This document shows, one piece after another, positions 1 through 7,848 of a stretch of 20,958 nucleotides of DNA. The stretch spans positions 1 through 20,958 of the forward strand of contig JAVBQQ010000021.1 in assembly GCA_031548875.1 (NCBI GenBank). The letters are read 5' to 3'. A model generated the notes under the pieces. It ran no database searches, had not been told where the DNA came from, and was given only the letters and a program-made list of their open reading frames with translations. How positions within the stretch are numbered: position 1 is the first letter of the stretch; every line of letters begins with the position of its first letter. This DNA is from JAAYCI01 sp031548875 (GTDB taxonomy: Bacteria > Bacillota > Clostridia > Oscillospirales > Ruminococcaceae). A program made the position numbers and the translations under genes.

Positions 1-600
1 GAGATGATGCGCGACATCCCGGGCGAGGACACCCCGGAGAACATGCAGGTTATCATCGACGAGGCGAACCGCCTTTCCGGCCTGGTGGGCGATCTGTTAG
101 ACCTTTCCCGCATCCAGAGCGGTACCATGGAGATGCGCTTCGAGCGCTTCAGCCTCACCGGCGAGACAGCGGACATCGTGGAGCGCTTTGCCCGTTTTTG
201 TGAACCGGAGGGTTTCACCGTCACCTTCGAAGACGGAGAGGACCTGTATGTGGAGGCGGATGTCATCCGCATCGGGCAGGTGGTGTACAATTTCCTTGTG
301 AACGCCATGCTGCACAGCGGCGAGGGTGACAAGCACATCGCCGTGCATGAAAGAAAAGAGGACGGCCGCGTGCGCATAGAAGTGGCCGATACCGGCGGCG
401 GCATACGCGCCGAGGACATGCCCCATATCTGGGACCGGTACTACAAGGTGGACGCGGTGCACAAGCGCTCGACCGCCGGCACCGGCCTTGGGTTGTCCAT
501 CGTGAAGAATATCCTGGAGCAGCACCCCGGCGTGCAGTACGGGGTGGAGTCAGAGGAGGGGAAGGGCAGCACCTTCTGGTTCTCGTTGCCGCTGGCGTAG
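1..600 (+). CDS. Sensor histidine kinase, C-terminal part (5' end outside window)
   Basis: The frame is open from the first base, so the gene begins before the window; 199 codons and a TAG stop remain. The fragment starts just after where the phospho-accepting histidine would lie: the second dimerisation helix is visible (ANRLSGLVGDLLDLSRIQSG), followed by a full HATPase_c domain with an N box (VVYNFLVNAMLHS), a G1 box (DTGGGI), an F box (IWDRYYK) and a G2 box (GTGLGLSIVKNIL). This is the normal C-terminus of a two-component kinase that autophosphorylates and passes phosphate to a response regulator, probably encoded just upstream. No receiver domain follows. The stimulus cannot be guessed because the sensor part is missing. 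A strong bidirectional terminator follows the stop. Confidence 0.95.
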   Translation, partial: EMMRDIPGEDTPENMQVIIDEANRLSGLVGDLLDLSRIQSGTMEMRFERFSLTGETADIVERFARFCEPEGFTVTFEDGEDLYVEADVIRIGQVVYNFLVNAMLHSGEGDKHIAVHERKEDGRVRIEVADTGGGIRAEDMPHIWDRYYKVDAVHKRSTAGTGLGLSIVKNILEQHPGVQYGVESEEGKGSTFWFSLPLA

Positions 601-644
601 AGGCTGGATGTGGCAGTTTATGAGTTGGATACTGCAAAACAGAA

Positions 645-696
645 CAAAAAGAAGAACGGCAACAGGCCCTAGGCCATGTTGCCGTTCTTCTTTTTG
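645..696. terminator. Bidirectional intrinsic terminator between convergent genes
   Basis: A perfect 20-bp inverted repeat (645-664 with 677-696) has its stem ends made of A5 on one side and T5 on the other; the loop itself contains GGCC-CTA-GGCC. Read from either strand it gives a stem ending in a U-run, so it can serve both the kinase (plus) and the membrane protein gene (minus). Confidence 0.9.
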
Positions 697-736
697 TTTG
701 CAAATGCTGGAAAGCGAGCGATGCGGACGGGGCACG

Positions 737-1279
737 TTACAAGGACGCTATGCCGAAAATGACGGCCCAATAGACGAAGGCGGCGACCCAATAGATAAAA
801 GAGAAACGGCGCATCTTTTTGCGACCAGCTATCGAGCGAAAGTCAAAGAAAGCGTGGTCGGCCTCGCGTCCCTTTTCAACAGGAACGAAAAGCGCCGGGT
901 ATTTTGAAGAATAGTAAACCTGAAGAGAATCGCCTATATCGAACGCCTGGTTACCCGTGCAATACGTCGTCGTGGGTCCTCCTATTGGTCGATGGGTGGT
1001 TCCCGTTAGGCCGGTGACCTTAGACCGCAGCCTGGAATTCAATATGTTTTCCAGTTCTTTTTCTCCGTCAGGGGTTCGTGCTGTTGCAAAGAGGCCGTAC
1101 ACAGCTCTTGGCCGCATTTCGGCACGTGTGACGACGGCTTCGCAGATAAAGCCATATTCTATGATGAAAAGGATTTTTTTGGCATCTTTGTCGAAAATGA
1201 ACAGAAACATTAAAAATATGTAGAAGAGACCCGCAGAAGCGGGAACAAAGATGCATGCAAGCAATTGATCTGCACTCAT
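737..1279 (-). CDS. Small DUF3592-like membrane protein, function unknown
   Basis: This 180-residue protein has one hydrophobic helix near the N-terminus (about residues 6-29) and one at the very C-terminus (about 160-179). Between them lies a soluble part with the segment AFDIGDSLQVYYSSKYPALF, which resembles the 'G-x-V-x-V-Y-Y-P-x-x-P' core of DUF3592 proteins. I chose the ATG at 1279 because a GGGAG site lies 6 bases before it and because a good promoter (TTGCCA, 17 bases, TATACT) lies at 1344-1316. The frame stays open to a GTG at 1378, which would add a third hydrophobic helix, but that start has no clear binding site and lies upstream of the promoter. It is convergent with the kinase and divergent from the VTC gene. 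The family assignment is tentative; the membrane topology is clearer. Confidence 0.7.
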   Translation of the reverse strand: MSADQLLACIFVPASAGLFYIFLMFLFIFDKDAKKILFIIEYGFICEAVVTRAEMRPRAVYGLFATARTPDGEKELENILNSRLRSKVTGLTGTTHRPIGGPTTTYCTGNQAFDIGDSLQVYYSSKYPALFVPVEKGREADHAFFDFRSIAGRKKMRRFSFIYWVAAFVYWAVIFGIASL

Positions 1280-1315
1280 AGACAACTCCCGGTAGTGAGA
1301 CATAGTACCGATAAC

Positions 1316-1344
1316 AGTATACAGCAAGGCGGTAAGAATGGCAA
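1316..1344 (-). promoter_or_regulatory. Promoter for the DUF3592-like gene
   Basis: On the minus strand TTGCCA (1344-1339) and TATACT (1321-1316) are separated by 17 bases. The expected transcript start, near 1309, leaves about 30 bases of leader before the ATG at 1279. Confidence 0.65.
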
Positions 1345-1513
1345 AACCGGAGGAGGACTCCAGCCAAGACGCATACACACACTTTACATCAATATTGTCC
1401 CCATCTTTCAGCCCACGTTCAACCGCACTTCATCCACCCTTCACATTGGGACTTTATGCTAAAAATGCACAAAGGAACATGCGTTCAACAAACGAAAGAG
1501 AGGAGACGTCCCT

Positions 1514-2224
1514 ATGGCGCCTCAAACAGTGTTCAAACGTCACGAAAAGAAGTACCTGCTGGGCCGGGACCAATACATCGCGTTGCGCGGGCTGCTGGCC
1601 GGCCGGCTGAAGGAAGACGAATACGGCCTGCACACCATCTGCACGGTGTATTATGACACCACCGATTTCCAGAGCATCCGCCGCCGGGAGAACGGCGCCC
1701 GCTTTAAAGAAAAGTTGCGCCTGCGCAGCTATGGTGTGCCCACCCCGGATGATACCGTGTTCCTGGAGTTAAAGAAAAAGCTGGCCGGTGTTACCTACAA
1801 GCGGCGGGTGCCGCTCTCGCTGGCCGAAGCGGACGCCTACCTGCAGCGAGGCATGTTGCCCCAAAAACAGGGCCAGGTGTTCGGCGAGATCGATTGGTTC
1901 GTGCAGCAGAACGACCCCGAGCCCAAGGTGCTCATCTGCTACGACCGCATCGCGCTGTATGACGTGGAGGATCCCGCTCTGCGCATCACCTTCGACACCG
2001 GCATACGCACCCGCACCGAGTGCCTGGATCTTTCGAAGGGAGACTGGGGCAGCCTGCTGCTGGCGCCGGACGAGACGATGATGGAGATCAAGACCGCGTC
2101 GGCCGTACCGCTGTGGCTGGCAAGCGCGCTGAGCTGTGTGCAGGCATACCCGTGCTCCTTCTCCAAATACGGCGACGCTTACGAGAGCATGTTGTACGAG
2201 GGGGTGCGCAGCCATGCTGGGTAG
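1514..2224 (+). CDS. VTC-domain protein, predicted polyphosphate polymerase
   Basis: This 236-residue protein is a complete VTC domain, the triphosphate-tunnel fold that in yeast Vtc4 makes polyphosphate from ATP. The tunnel residues expected from that family are present: the opening KRHEKKYLL, the R69-x-R71 pair in KEKLRLRSY, E85-L-K87, R157 in ALRITFD, the metal-binding E191-I-K193 and the S217-K218-Y219 motif near the end. The domain looks intact and is not fused to SPX or membrane segments as in yeast. The ATG at 1514 is preceded by AGGAG at 1501-1505. The gene overlaps the DUF4956 gene by 11 bases, which implies translational coupling, and the two families commonly occur together with Cthe_2159 or CotH proteins. 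Polyphosphate synthesis is inferred from the fold; bacterial members are little tested. No convincing promoter is visible in 1380-1513. Confidence 0.9.
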   Translation: MAPQTVFKRHEKKYLLGRDQYIALRGLLAGRLKEDEYGLHTICTVYYDTTDFQSIRRRENGARFKEKLRLRSYGVPTPDDTVFLELKKKLAGVTYKRRVPLSLAEADAYLQRGMLPQKQGQVFGEIDWFVQQNDPEPKVLICYDRIALYDVEDPALRITFDTGIRTRTECLDLSKGDWGSLLLAPDETMMEIKTASAVPLWLASALSCVQAYPCSFSKYGDAYESMLYEGVRSHAG

Positions 2225-2882
2225 TGTTCTTTCCGCAGAGGGCATCGTGGCAAGCGAGATCTTGCTGTGCACGCTGGTGTCGCTGGGGCTGGGCATCGTC
2301 ATCGCCCTTGTGTACATGTTCCGCAACACGTACAACAAAAGCTTTGTGGTCACGCTGGTGCTGCTGCCGGCCATCGTGCAGAGCATCATTCTGCTGGTGA
2401 ATGGCAACCTGGGTGTGGGCGTGGCCGTGATGGGCGCGTTCAGCCTGGTGCGCTTCCGCTCGGTGCCGGGCAGCGCGCGGGAGATCGCCAGCATCTTCTT
2501 CGCCATGGCCATCGGCCTGGCCACCGGCATGGGTTACCTCACCTATGCCGCCATCTTCACGGGCATCATTGCTATAGCCATGCTGGCGTTCACCGCGCTG
2601 CGCTTTGGCGAAAAGACCCCTCTTACGAAAACCCTGCGCGTGACCATCCCCGAGGACCTGGACTACACCGGCCTGTTCGACGATCTATTTGACCAATACA
2701 CCCGAAAATCGGAGCTGGAACGGGTGAAGACCACCGACCTTGGCAGCCTGTTTGAGCTGCAATACACCATCATCCTGAAGGATGTGAAGCAGGAGAAACA
2801 GTTCATTGATGAGATCCGCAAGCGCAACGGCAACCTGAGCATCGTGTGCGGACGGCAGGCCATGGCGCGCGAGGAACTGTGA
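2214..2882 (+). CDS. DUF4956 integral membrane protein
   Basis: The 222-residue product has an N-terminal membrane half: hydrophobic spans at about 11-34, 44-62 and two within 92-128. These surround the conserved DUF4956 signature GAFSLVRFRSVPGSAREIA (about 74-92), which is rich in small and basic residues. The C-terminal 90 residues are soluble and probably cytoplasmic. The ATG at 2214 sits inside the end of the VTC gene with a GAGGGGG site just upstream; a longer open frame from 2136 is only overlap with VTC. DUF4956 has no established biochemical role. Its steady pairing with VTC polymerases suggests that it anchors the polymerase at the membrane or moves its product, as the Vtc1/Vtc4 membrane helices do in yeast; that is inference. 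Confidence 0.9.
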   Translation: MLGSVLSAEGIVASEILLCTLVSLGLGIVIALVYMFRNTYNKSFVVTLVLLPAIVQSIILLVNGNLGVGVAVMGAFSLVRFRSVPGSAREIASIFFAMAIGLATGMGYLTYAAIFTGIIAIAMLAFTALRFGEKTPLTKTLRVTIPEDLDYTGLFDDLFDQYTRKSELERVKTTDLGSLFELQYTIILKDVKQEKQFIDEIRKRNGNLSIVCGRQAMAREEL

Positions 2883-3002
2883 GGCGGCGCGCCCGCCGGA
2901 CGATAAAAAAACGTCCAGTATATCAAGCACAACAAACAAAACGCAAACAAACCCCAAGGGAATCGGCAGATTACCCGGCAAACCAGATATAGGAGAATCC
3001 CC

Positions 3003-5138
3003 ATGAAACAAAACCCCAAAGCATGGGCGGCCATGGCGACCACCGCCGCCCTTGTGGCCGCACTGATGGCGGGCTGCACCCCCGCCACCGCGAACAGCAC
3101 GTCTACATCCGGTTACACTTCCGCCTCCACGCCCGCTGCAACGGGCGGCGACACACAGACGATATCCTCGTCCTCGGAAAAGGTGAAAGACGAAGACCTG
3201 GACGCTTCGTGGGACGAAGCGTCCGCCACAAAAATCACTCTGGACGGCTCGAACATCACCGTGGACGGCGACGGCGCCAAGGCCGACGGCAGCACGGTGA
3301 CCATCACCGCCGCGGGCACCTATCTGCTGCGCGGCAGCCTGAACGACGGCCAGGTGGTGGTGGACGCGCCCGAGGACGCCCTTGTGCGCATCGTGTTGGA
3401 TGGCGTGACCCTGCACTGCGAGACGAGCGCCCCCATCAACTGCGAGCAGGCGGACAAGCTGCTGCTCATCCTGGCGGAGGGCAGTCAGAACGAGGTGACC
3501 GATGGAGACAGCTACACCTTCCCCGATGCGGCCACAGATGAACCCAGCGCCGCCATCTTTAGCAAGGCGGACCTCACCATCAACGGCAGCGGCCTTTTGA
3601 ATGTGACCGCCAGCTACAACAACGGCATAGGCACCAAGGATGACCTGATCCTCGTGAGCGGCGGTATCACCGTAAAGGCGGCCAACCACGCCATCCGCGG
3701 GCGTGATTCGGTCACCGTGCTGGAGGCGGCCCTCACGCTGGACGCGGGCAAAGACGGCATCCAGGCAAACAATACGAAAGCCGATGACAAAGGCTGGATC
3801 GAGCTGTACGGCGGCAGCTATGACATCACCGCCGCCGGAGACGGCATCCAGGCCGAGACATATCTGACCATCGCGGGTGGAGAGTACACCATCACCACCG
3901 GCGGCGGAAGCGAGAACGCCGCCGAGCGTGCCGAGGAAGCTTTCGGCCCCGGCGGGGGTGCCATGCCTGGCGGCGGTGCTTTCACCCCGCCCACAGATGG
4001 CGCCATGCCGCAGGACGGCGAGATGCCAACCCCGCCCGACGGCTGGGGAGAGAACGGCGGGATGCCCACCCCGCCCGGTGATGGGGGACAGGATACCCAA
4101 ACGACCGAGGCCACCGGCCTAGCAACGACGGAAACATCCGCACTGGCCGCGGACACGACAGCGGTGGAGGACGCCTCCTCTGGAAGCACCTCAAGCGATA
4201 CCGCCGACAGTGCCGAAAGCAGTGTGAGCGACAGCTTCAAGGGGCTCAAAGCAGGCGGCGACCTCACGGTGACTGGTGGCAGCTTTGCCATCGACAGCGC
4301 CGACGACACCATCCACTCCAATGCGAACATCACCCTCTCGGGCGGCACCTACACATTAAAGAGCGGTGACGATGGTGTGCACGCGGATACCAATCTCCTG
4401 GTGGACGGCGACACGGACATCACCATCACCGAGAGCTATGAAGGGTTGGAGGGCGCCACAGTCACCATCAAGGGTGGCAAGGCGGACATCAACGCCAGCG
4501 ACGACGGCATCAATGCGGCCGGCGGCAACGACAGCGCTTCCACCGGAGGCATGTTTGGCGGGCAGGACAGCTTCACCGCTACCGAGGGCTTGTACATCCG
4601 CATCGATGGCGGCGAGATCGACGTCACCTCCGGCTACGATGGGCTGGATTCGAACGGTACCATCGAGATCAACGGCGGCACCGTGCGCATCAGCGGGCCA
4701 TTGCAGGGCGGCGGCGAGGGCGCCATCGACTGCGACGGCGATGTGACCGTGAACGGAGGCACCATCACGGCCGCGGCCACACAAGGCTTCGCGGTGATGG
4801 GCGCTGCGAGCAGCACGATCAACAATGCGGGCGGCCAGCCGGTGCTCGTCTTCCAGTTCGATTCCAGCCAGAGCGCCGGCACCACCGTGGAGCTAAAGGA
4901 CGACGCGGGCAACACGCTGGCCAGCTACGCCCCCGGCAAGGACTTTAGCCAGATCGTGTTCAGCGCAGACGGTATGAAGGACGGTGGCACTTATACGGTG
5001 TACGCCGACGGCGAAAAGGCGGGCGAGGTGACACTTGTGGGCAGCTACACTGCCGTGGATTCGGCAGGCAACGCCATCCAGAACCAGATGGGCGGCGGGG
5101 GCGGAGGATTCCCTGGCGGCCGCGGGCAGAACGGGTAG
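3003..5138 (+). CDS. Cthe_2159-type carbohydrate-binding beta-helix lipoprotein
   Basis: This 711-residue protein has a lipoprotein signal peptide: KQNPK, a hydrophobic run at 9-23, then MAGC with the lipidated cysteine at 25. A Ser/Thr-rich spacer follows. The rest is built from short repeats such as ITVKAANHAIRGRDSVTV and LTVTGGSFAIDSADDTIHS, the D-D-G-I/V-H-A turns typical of the right-handed beta-helix family of Cthe_2159, a calcium-containing polysaccharide (pectin/cellulose) binder from Clostridium thermocellum. A low-complexity Gly/Pro then Thr/Ser linker (about 314-410) splits the helix into two halves, and the protein ends in a Gly-rich tail. AGGAG at 2991-2995 precedes the ATG by 7 bases; the gap to the DUF4956 gene is 120 bases with no terminator, so one operon is likely. 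Surface location is well supported; the ligand is not known. Confidence 0.9.
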   Translation: MKQNPKAWAAMATTAALVAALMAGCTPATANSTSTSGYTSASTPAATGGDTQTISSSSEKVKDEDLDASWDEASATKITLDGSNITVDGDGAKADGSTVTITAAGTYLLRGSLNDGQVVVDAPEDALVRIVLDGVTLHCETSAPINCEQADKLLLILAEGSQNEVTDGDSYTFPDAATDEPSAAIFSKADLTINGSGLLNVTASYNNGIGTKDDLILVSGGITVKAANHAIRGRDSVTVLEAALTLDAGKDGIQANNTKADDKGWIELYGGSYDITAAGDGIQAETYLTIAGGEYTITTGGGSENAAERAEEAFGPGGGAMPGGGAFTPPTDGAMPQDGEMPTPPDGWGENGGMPTPPGDGGQDTQTTEATGLATTETSALAADTTAVEDASSGSTSSDTADSAESSVSDSFKGLKAGGDLTVTGGSFAIDSADDTIHSNANITLSGGTYTLKSGDDGVHADTNLLVDGDTDITITESYEGLEGATVTIKGGKADINASDDGINAAGGNDSASTGGMFGGQDSFTATEGLYIRIDGGEIDVTSGYDGLDSNGTIEINGGTVRISGPLQGGGEGAIDCDGDVTVNGGTITAAATQGFAVMGAASSTINNAGGQPVLVFQFDSSQSAGTTVELKDDAGNTLASYAPGKDFSQIVFSADGMKDGGTYTVYADGEKAGEVTLVGSYTAVDSAGNAIQNQMGGGGGGFPGGRGQNG

Positions 5139-5197
5139 GGCCGGCCAAAAACCACTTCTGATTTTCCCCTCTTCGGTTCCTCTTCCGGGAACCACTG

Positions 5198-5244
5198 TAA
5201 CAGCACATCCCCCGGTGCCCATGCCACCGGGGGGTGTGCTGTTA
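5198..5244 (+). terminator. Long hairpin after the lipoprotein gene, without a clear U-run
   Basis: A 20-bp stem with a single G-T pair (5198-5217 with 5225-5244) and a 7-base loop lies 60 bases after the lipoprotein stop. Only a weak T-rich stretch follows, so it may end or stabilise the operon transcript rather than act as a classical terminator. The next promoter starts 4 bases later. Confidence 0.55.
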
Positions 5245-5247
5245 TGG

Positions 5248-5277
5248 TTGTGTGCAGCGGCCGGTTCATGGTATACT
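5248..5277 (+). promoter_or_regulatory. Promoter for the DHH phosphoesterase gene
   Basis: TTGTGT (5248-5253) and TATACT (5272-5277) are separated by 18 bases, and the gene starts 60 bases downstream. Confidence 0.65.
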
Positions 5278-5336
5278 ATACAGGTCAAACCGCGCGAAGG
5301 CGCGAGAAAGAATATGACTGCACTGGAGGCGTTCCC

Positions 5337-6251
5337 ATGCGTTTGCTTACCCGCTCCGACTTCGACGGCCTGGCCTGCGCGGCCTTGTTGAAAGAATTGG
5401 GCGTCATCGATTCGTGGAAGTTCGTGCACCCTAAAGACCTGCAAGACGGCATTGTGGAGGTGACGGGCGACGACGTGCTGGCCAATGTGCCCTATGTGCC
5501 CGGTTGCGCGCTGTGGTTCGACCACCACTCCAGCGAGAGCGAGCGCCTCGGCTCCGGCCTGCAGTTTGAAGGCGAGAGCCGCCTGGCAGACAGCGCAGCC
5601 CGCGTCATCTATGAGTACTACGGCGGCAAGAGCAGGCTGCCCCATTTTGAAGAGATGGTCGTCTACGTGGACAAGGTAGATGCCGCCATGCTCACGCCAG
5701 AGGAGATACTGGAGCCTGCCGGCTGGGTGCTGCTGGGCTTTATCATGGACCCGCGCACCGGCCTGGGCCGCTTTCGGGACTTCCGCATCTCCAACTACCA
5801 GTTGATGGAAGAACTGATCGAGGCCTGCCGCACCAAAGGCATTGACGAGATATTGGCCCTGCCCGATGTGCAGGAGCGCGTCAAGCTGTATTTTGAGCAG
5901 GACAAGCTGTTCCGCGAGATGGTGGAGGCCCACACCCACACGGCGGGAAACCTCATCATCACCGACCTGCGCGGTGTTGAAACCATCTACACCGGCAACC
6001 GTTTCCTCATCTACAGCCTGTACCCGCAGCAGAACATCTCCATGTGGGTGGTGGATGGGCGGGGCAAGCAGAACTGCCCCATCGCCGTGGGGCACAGTGT
6101 ACTGAACCGCACATCAAAAACAAATGTGGGGCAGCTGCTTTTGAAATATGGCGGCGGTGGCCACCCGCAGGTGGGCACCTGCCAGGTACCGTATGAAGAA
6201 TCTGACCGCGTGATTGGCGAACTGACCGCCAAAATCAATGCAGACGGCTGA
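5337..6251 (+). CDS. DHH/DHHA1 family phosphoesterase
   Basis: The 304-residue protein has the DHH motifs: D8-F-D10-G near the N-terminus, then D62-H63-H64 in WFDHHSSE, and a C-terminal DHHA1 domain ending in Y-GGGGH-P (262-266). These bind two divalent metals in enzymes that hydrolyse pAp, short oligonucleotides (NrnA), cyclic dinucleotide products or polyphosphate. The short N-terminus (RSDFDGLACAALL) resembles the clostridial proteins often labelled exopolyphosphatase-like, but the substrate cannot be read from sequence. I chose ATG 5337 because GGAGG (5325-5329) lies 7 bases before it and the promoter lies at 5248-5277; an upstream in-frame start at 5244 would overlap that promoter. It stands alone between two terminator-like hairpins. 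Its nearness to the VTC genes makes a polyphosphate role worth testing. Confidence 0.88.
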   Translation: MRLLTRSDFDGLACAALLKELGVIDSWKFVHPKDLQDGIVEVTGDDVLANVPYVPGCALWFDHHSSESERLGSGLQFEGESRLADSAARVIYEYYGGKSRLPHFEEMVVYVDKVDAAMLTPEEILEPAGWVLLGFIMDPRTGLGRFRDFRISNYQLMEELIEACRTKGIDEILALPDVQERVKLYFEQDKLFREMVEAHTHTAGNLIITDLRGVETIYTGNRFLIYSLYPQQNISMWVVDGRGKQNCPIAVGHSVLNRTSKTNVGQLLLKYGGGGHPQVGTCQVPYEESDRVIGELTAKINADG

Positions 6252-6260
6252 CACGACACA

Positions 6261-6298
6261 AAAAAGAGACCGGGAGAAGTTGCTCCCGGTCTCTTTTT
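6261..6298. terminator. Bidirectional intrinsic terminator
   Basis: A perfect 16-bp stem (6261-6276 with 6283-6298) begins with A5 and ends with T5 around a 6-base loop. It lies 9 bases after the DHH gene stop and 6 bases before the end of the convergent HDOD gene, so it serves both. Confidence 0.95.
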
Positions 6299-6303
6299 AT
6301 TGG

Positions 6304-7599
6304 CTATTCGGCCGCGCTTGGTTCGATTTCCGGCGTTCCTTCTTCGCCGTCCTCTTCCGCCGCGCTGTCGTCGATGGTCTTGAGCAGCCCGTCGTACCAC
6401 ACAAGGGCGTCCACAAAGGCCTTGTTCACCGTCTCCACGCCAATGCCGGCCTTGATCATCTGTTTGCTCACGTCGTCCCAATCGGCGCGTTCGTATGTAT
6501 AGATCAGTTCCATCACGGGCATAAACTCGCCGCTTTTGTCCACCAGCACCTTGCGCACCCGCTCGTCCACAGCCACCTCGGAAACGGCATCGGCCATCGG
6601 CTTTTGCAGGATGATGTCCAAAAGGGAGAACAGCCCGGCGATAAACAGGTTGTTCTGGAAGACGCCCAGCTCAAAAGCGCCGGCCAGGTTTTCGGCAAAT
6701 TTGGCGCGCACCAGCGAGATGCGGGTAATCTCGCCCGGGCGATCTTCGCCCAGGCTGACAGAGATGGCCACCGTGGCCCAGCGGCGCACCTCCTGCTGGC
6801 CCATGAGTGCCACGGCACTGCGGATGGAGTCCACCTTGCGCTTTAGGCCGGCGGTGCCGGAATTGATGAACTTAAGCAGCGAGATGGAGAGAGCGGGGTC
6901 CCGCTCGATGATCTTGACGATATCTTCCAGCTCAAAGTCCGGTTCGTTCACATTGCGCAGCAGTTGCAGCGCGTTCACCTTCACCGGGGCGATCTCTGCA
7001 TTGCCTTGCGTGACAGGACGGCTGTAGAAGGCGCCGGTGAAGAGGGAATGGGGGGTCTTGGCGCCCATCTTTTCAAACGCGTCCACGTCTGGCACGCCGG
7101 ACACGATGGCGTCTACATTCGGCATGCCGTCCAGCACGCCTTTATAGTGGATATTAAACAGGGGATGGCCCATGTCCAGCGCCACATAGCGCAGGTAGGG
7201 CAGCAGCGGGCTTGCCGAGCCGCCATAAGGGAAGCCTTCAAGCGCGATGGAGTAGCCCGCCTCTTTCAAAGCGGCCAGGCGGGAGAAGATATCCTCCTCG
7301 TGGGGCAGGTCGCTGGGCAGCAGGCAGATAATCTTTTCGGGCGCTATATGCAGGTTTGCCGGCATGCCGGTGAGCAGCTGGAATTTATTGATGGCCGCCA
7401 CCAGCGGCTTGTCGGCGGCAAAGGGCTCAGGCCCCAGCTTGGCCACCAGGTCCAGCCCCGGGGTGCTAAAAGCGCCGGCCATGCGGCTGTGGCCCTTTGC
7501 CATGTCCAGCACCGAATCACCGCTGCGATCGCACAGGCGGTAGGCCTGCACGCTCATAAAGGGGTCGAACAAAGGAATGGCAACGACAAACGCTTTCAT
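6304..7599 (-). CDS. HDOD-domain signalling protein with degenerate EAL-like N-terminal half (YuxH-like)
   Basis: The 431-residue product has two parts. Residues 1-190 follow the EAL fold (IPLFDPFMSVQAYRL, then ANLHIAPEKIICLLP, then GYSIALEGFPYG, then LRYVALDMGHP), but the catalytic E-x-L motif and metal-binding acidic residues are not there, so it cannot be an active cyclic-di-GMP phosphodiesterase. Residues about 205-400 are an HDOD domain (LLRNVNEPDFELEDIVKIIE, DPALSISLLKFINSG, VRRWATVAIS), the non-catalytic HD-related module of signalling proteins. An acidic tail closes the protein. The ATG at 7599 has a strong AAGGAGAC site 5-7 bases upstream, so a longer open frame to 7737 is rejected. 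It is similar to B. subtilis YuxH, whose function is unsettled. A promoter and a leader of about 110 bases with two stem-loops precede it. Confidence 0.88.
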   Translation of the reverse strand: MKAFVVAIPLFDPFMSVQAYRLCDRSGDSVLDMAKGHSRMAGAFSTPGLDLVAKLGPEPFAADKPLVAAINKFQLLTGMPANLHIAPEKIICLLPSDLPHEEDIFSRLAALKEAGYSIALEGFPYGGSASPLLPYLRYVALDMGHPLFNIHYKGVLDGMPNVDAIVSGVPDVDAFEKMGAKTPHSLFTGAFYSRPVTQGNAEIAPVKVNALQLLRNVNEPDFELEDIVKIIERDPALSISLLKFINSGTAGLKRKVDSIRSAVALMGQQEVRRWATVAISVSLGEDRPGEITRISLVRAKFAENLAGAFELGVFQNNLFIAGLFSLLDIILQKPMADAVSEVAVDERVRKVLVDKSGEFMPVMELIYTYERADWDDVSKQMIKAGIGVETVNKAFVDALVWYDGLLKTIDDSAAEEDGEEGTPEIEPSAAE

Positions 7600-7648
7600 G
7601 GCGTCTCCTTTTGGTGCTGGTATAAGAAAACAGATTGGTATTTTTTTG

Positions 7649-7701
7649 GCAGATGACCCAGTCATCTGCTTGGAGAAATGGGACATGGCCGTGCGACGGC
7701 C
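7649..7701 (-). promoter_or_regulatory. Two stem-loops in the leader of the HDOD gene
   Basis: Read on the minus strand, the leader (about 7710 to 7600) first forms GGCCGT/ACGGCC with a 3-base loop (7701-7687), then a 9-bp stem with a 3-base loop (7669-7649), followed by seven A and the ribosome binding site. There is no U-run, so these are not terminators. They do not match the c-di-GMP riboswitch core I know. The role is unknown; they may affect mRNA stability or bind a protein. Confidence 0.5.
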
Positions 7702-7716
7702 TACATAATTTGAACT

Positions 7717-7745
7717 ATTGTACCTTACTTCTAGCAATTTTGCAA
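7717..7745 (-). promoter_or_regulatory. Promoter for the HDOD gene
   Basis: On the minus strand TTGCAA (7745-7740) and TACAAT (7722-7717) are 17 bases apart. It lies within the 356-base divergent region 7600-7955, which otherwise holds the HDOD leader, the SDR promoter and a 12-base palindrome. Confidence 0.65.
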
Positions 7746-7822
7746 TTCTTTGTGCAAAAGAAATGCGTGTTTCTTGGTATTTTGGCGAATTTGGGTTGTG
7801 AAAAAACTATCATGATAAACAA

Positions 7823-7834
7823 TTAACGCGTTAA
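7823..7834. promoter_or_regulatory. Perfect 12-base palindrome upstream of the SDR promoter
   Basis: TTAACGCGTTAA lies 14 bases upstream of the -35 box of the SDR gene in an otherwise AT-rich stretch. Its position would suit an activator or repressor site. No regulator gene lies nearby, so this is only a candidate. Confidence 0.35.
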
Positions 7835-7848
7835 AATATTATCCATAA

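Noticed and set aside
953..1223. Plus-strand open frames opposite the DUF3592-like gene
   Set aside because: They lack binding sites and protein-like composition, while the minus-strand frame has membrane helices, a ribosome binding site and a promoter.
2685..4100. Long minus-strand open frame (471 codons) opposite the lipoprotein gene
   Set aside because: It is the GC-rich shadow of a well-supported plus-strand gene and has no family motif or ribosome binding site. The same holds for long minus frames at 4893-6095, 7839-9098, 13001-14674 and 17334-18749.
7600..7716. c-di-GMP (GEMM) riboswitch ahead of the EAL/HDOD gene
   Set aside because: The conserved GEMM core, including the paired hairpins and tetraloop receptor sequences, is not present; only two short unrelated stem-loops are seen.
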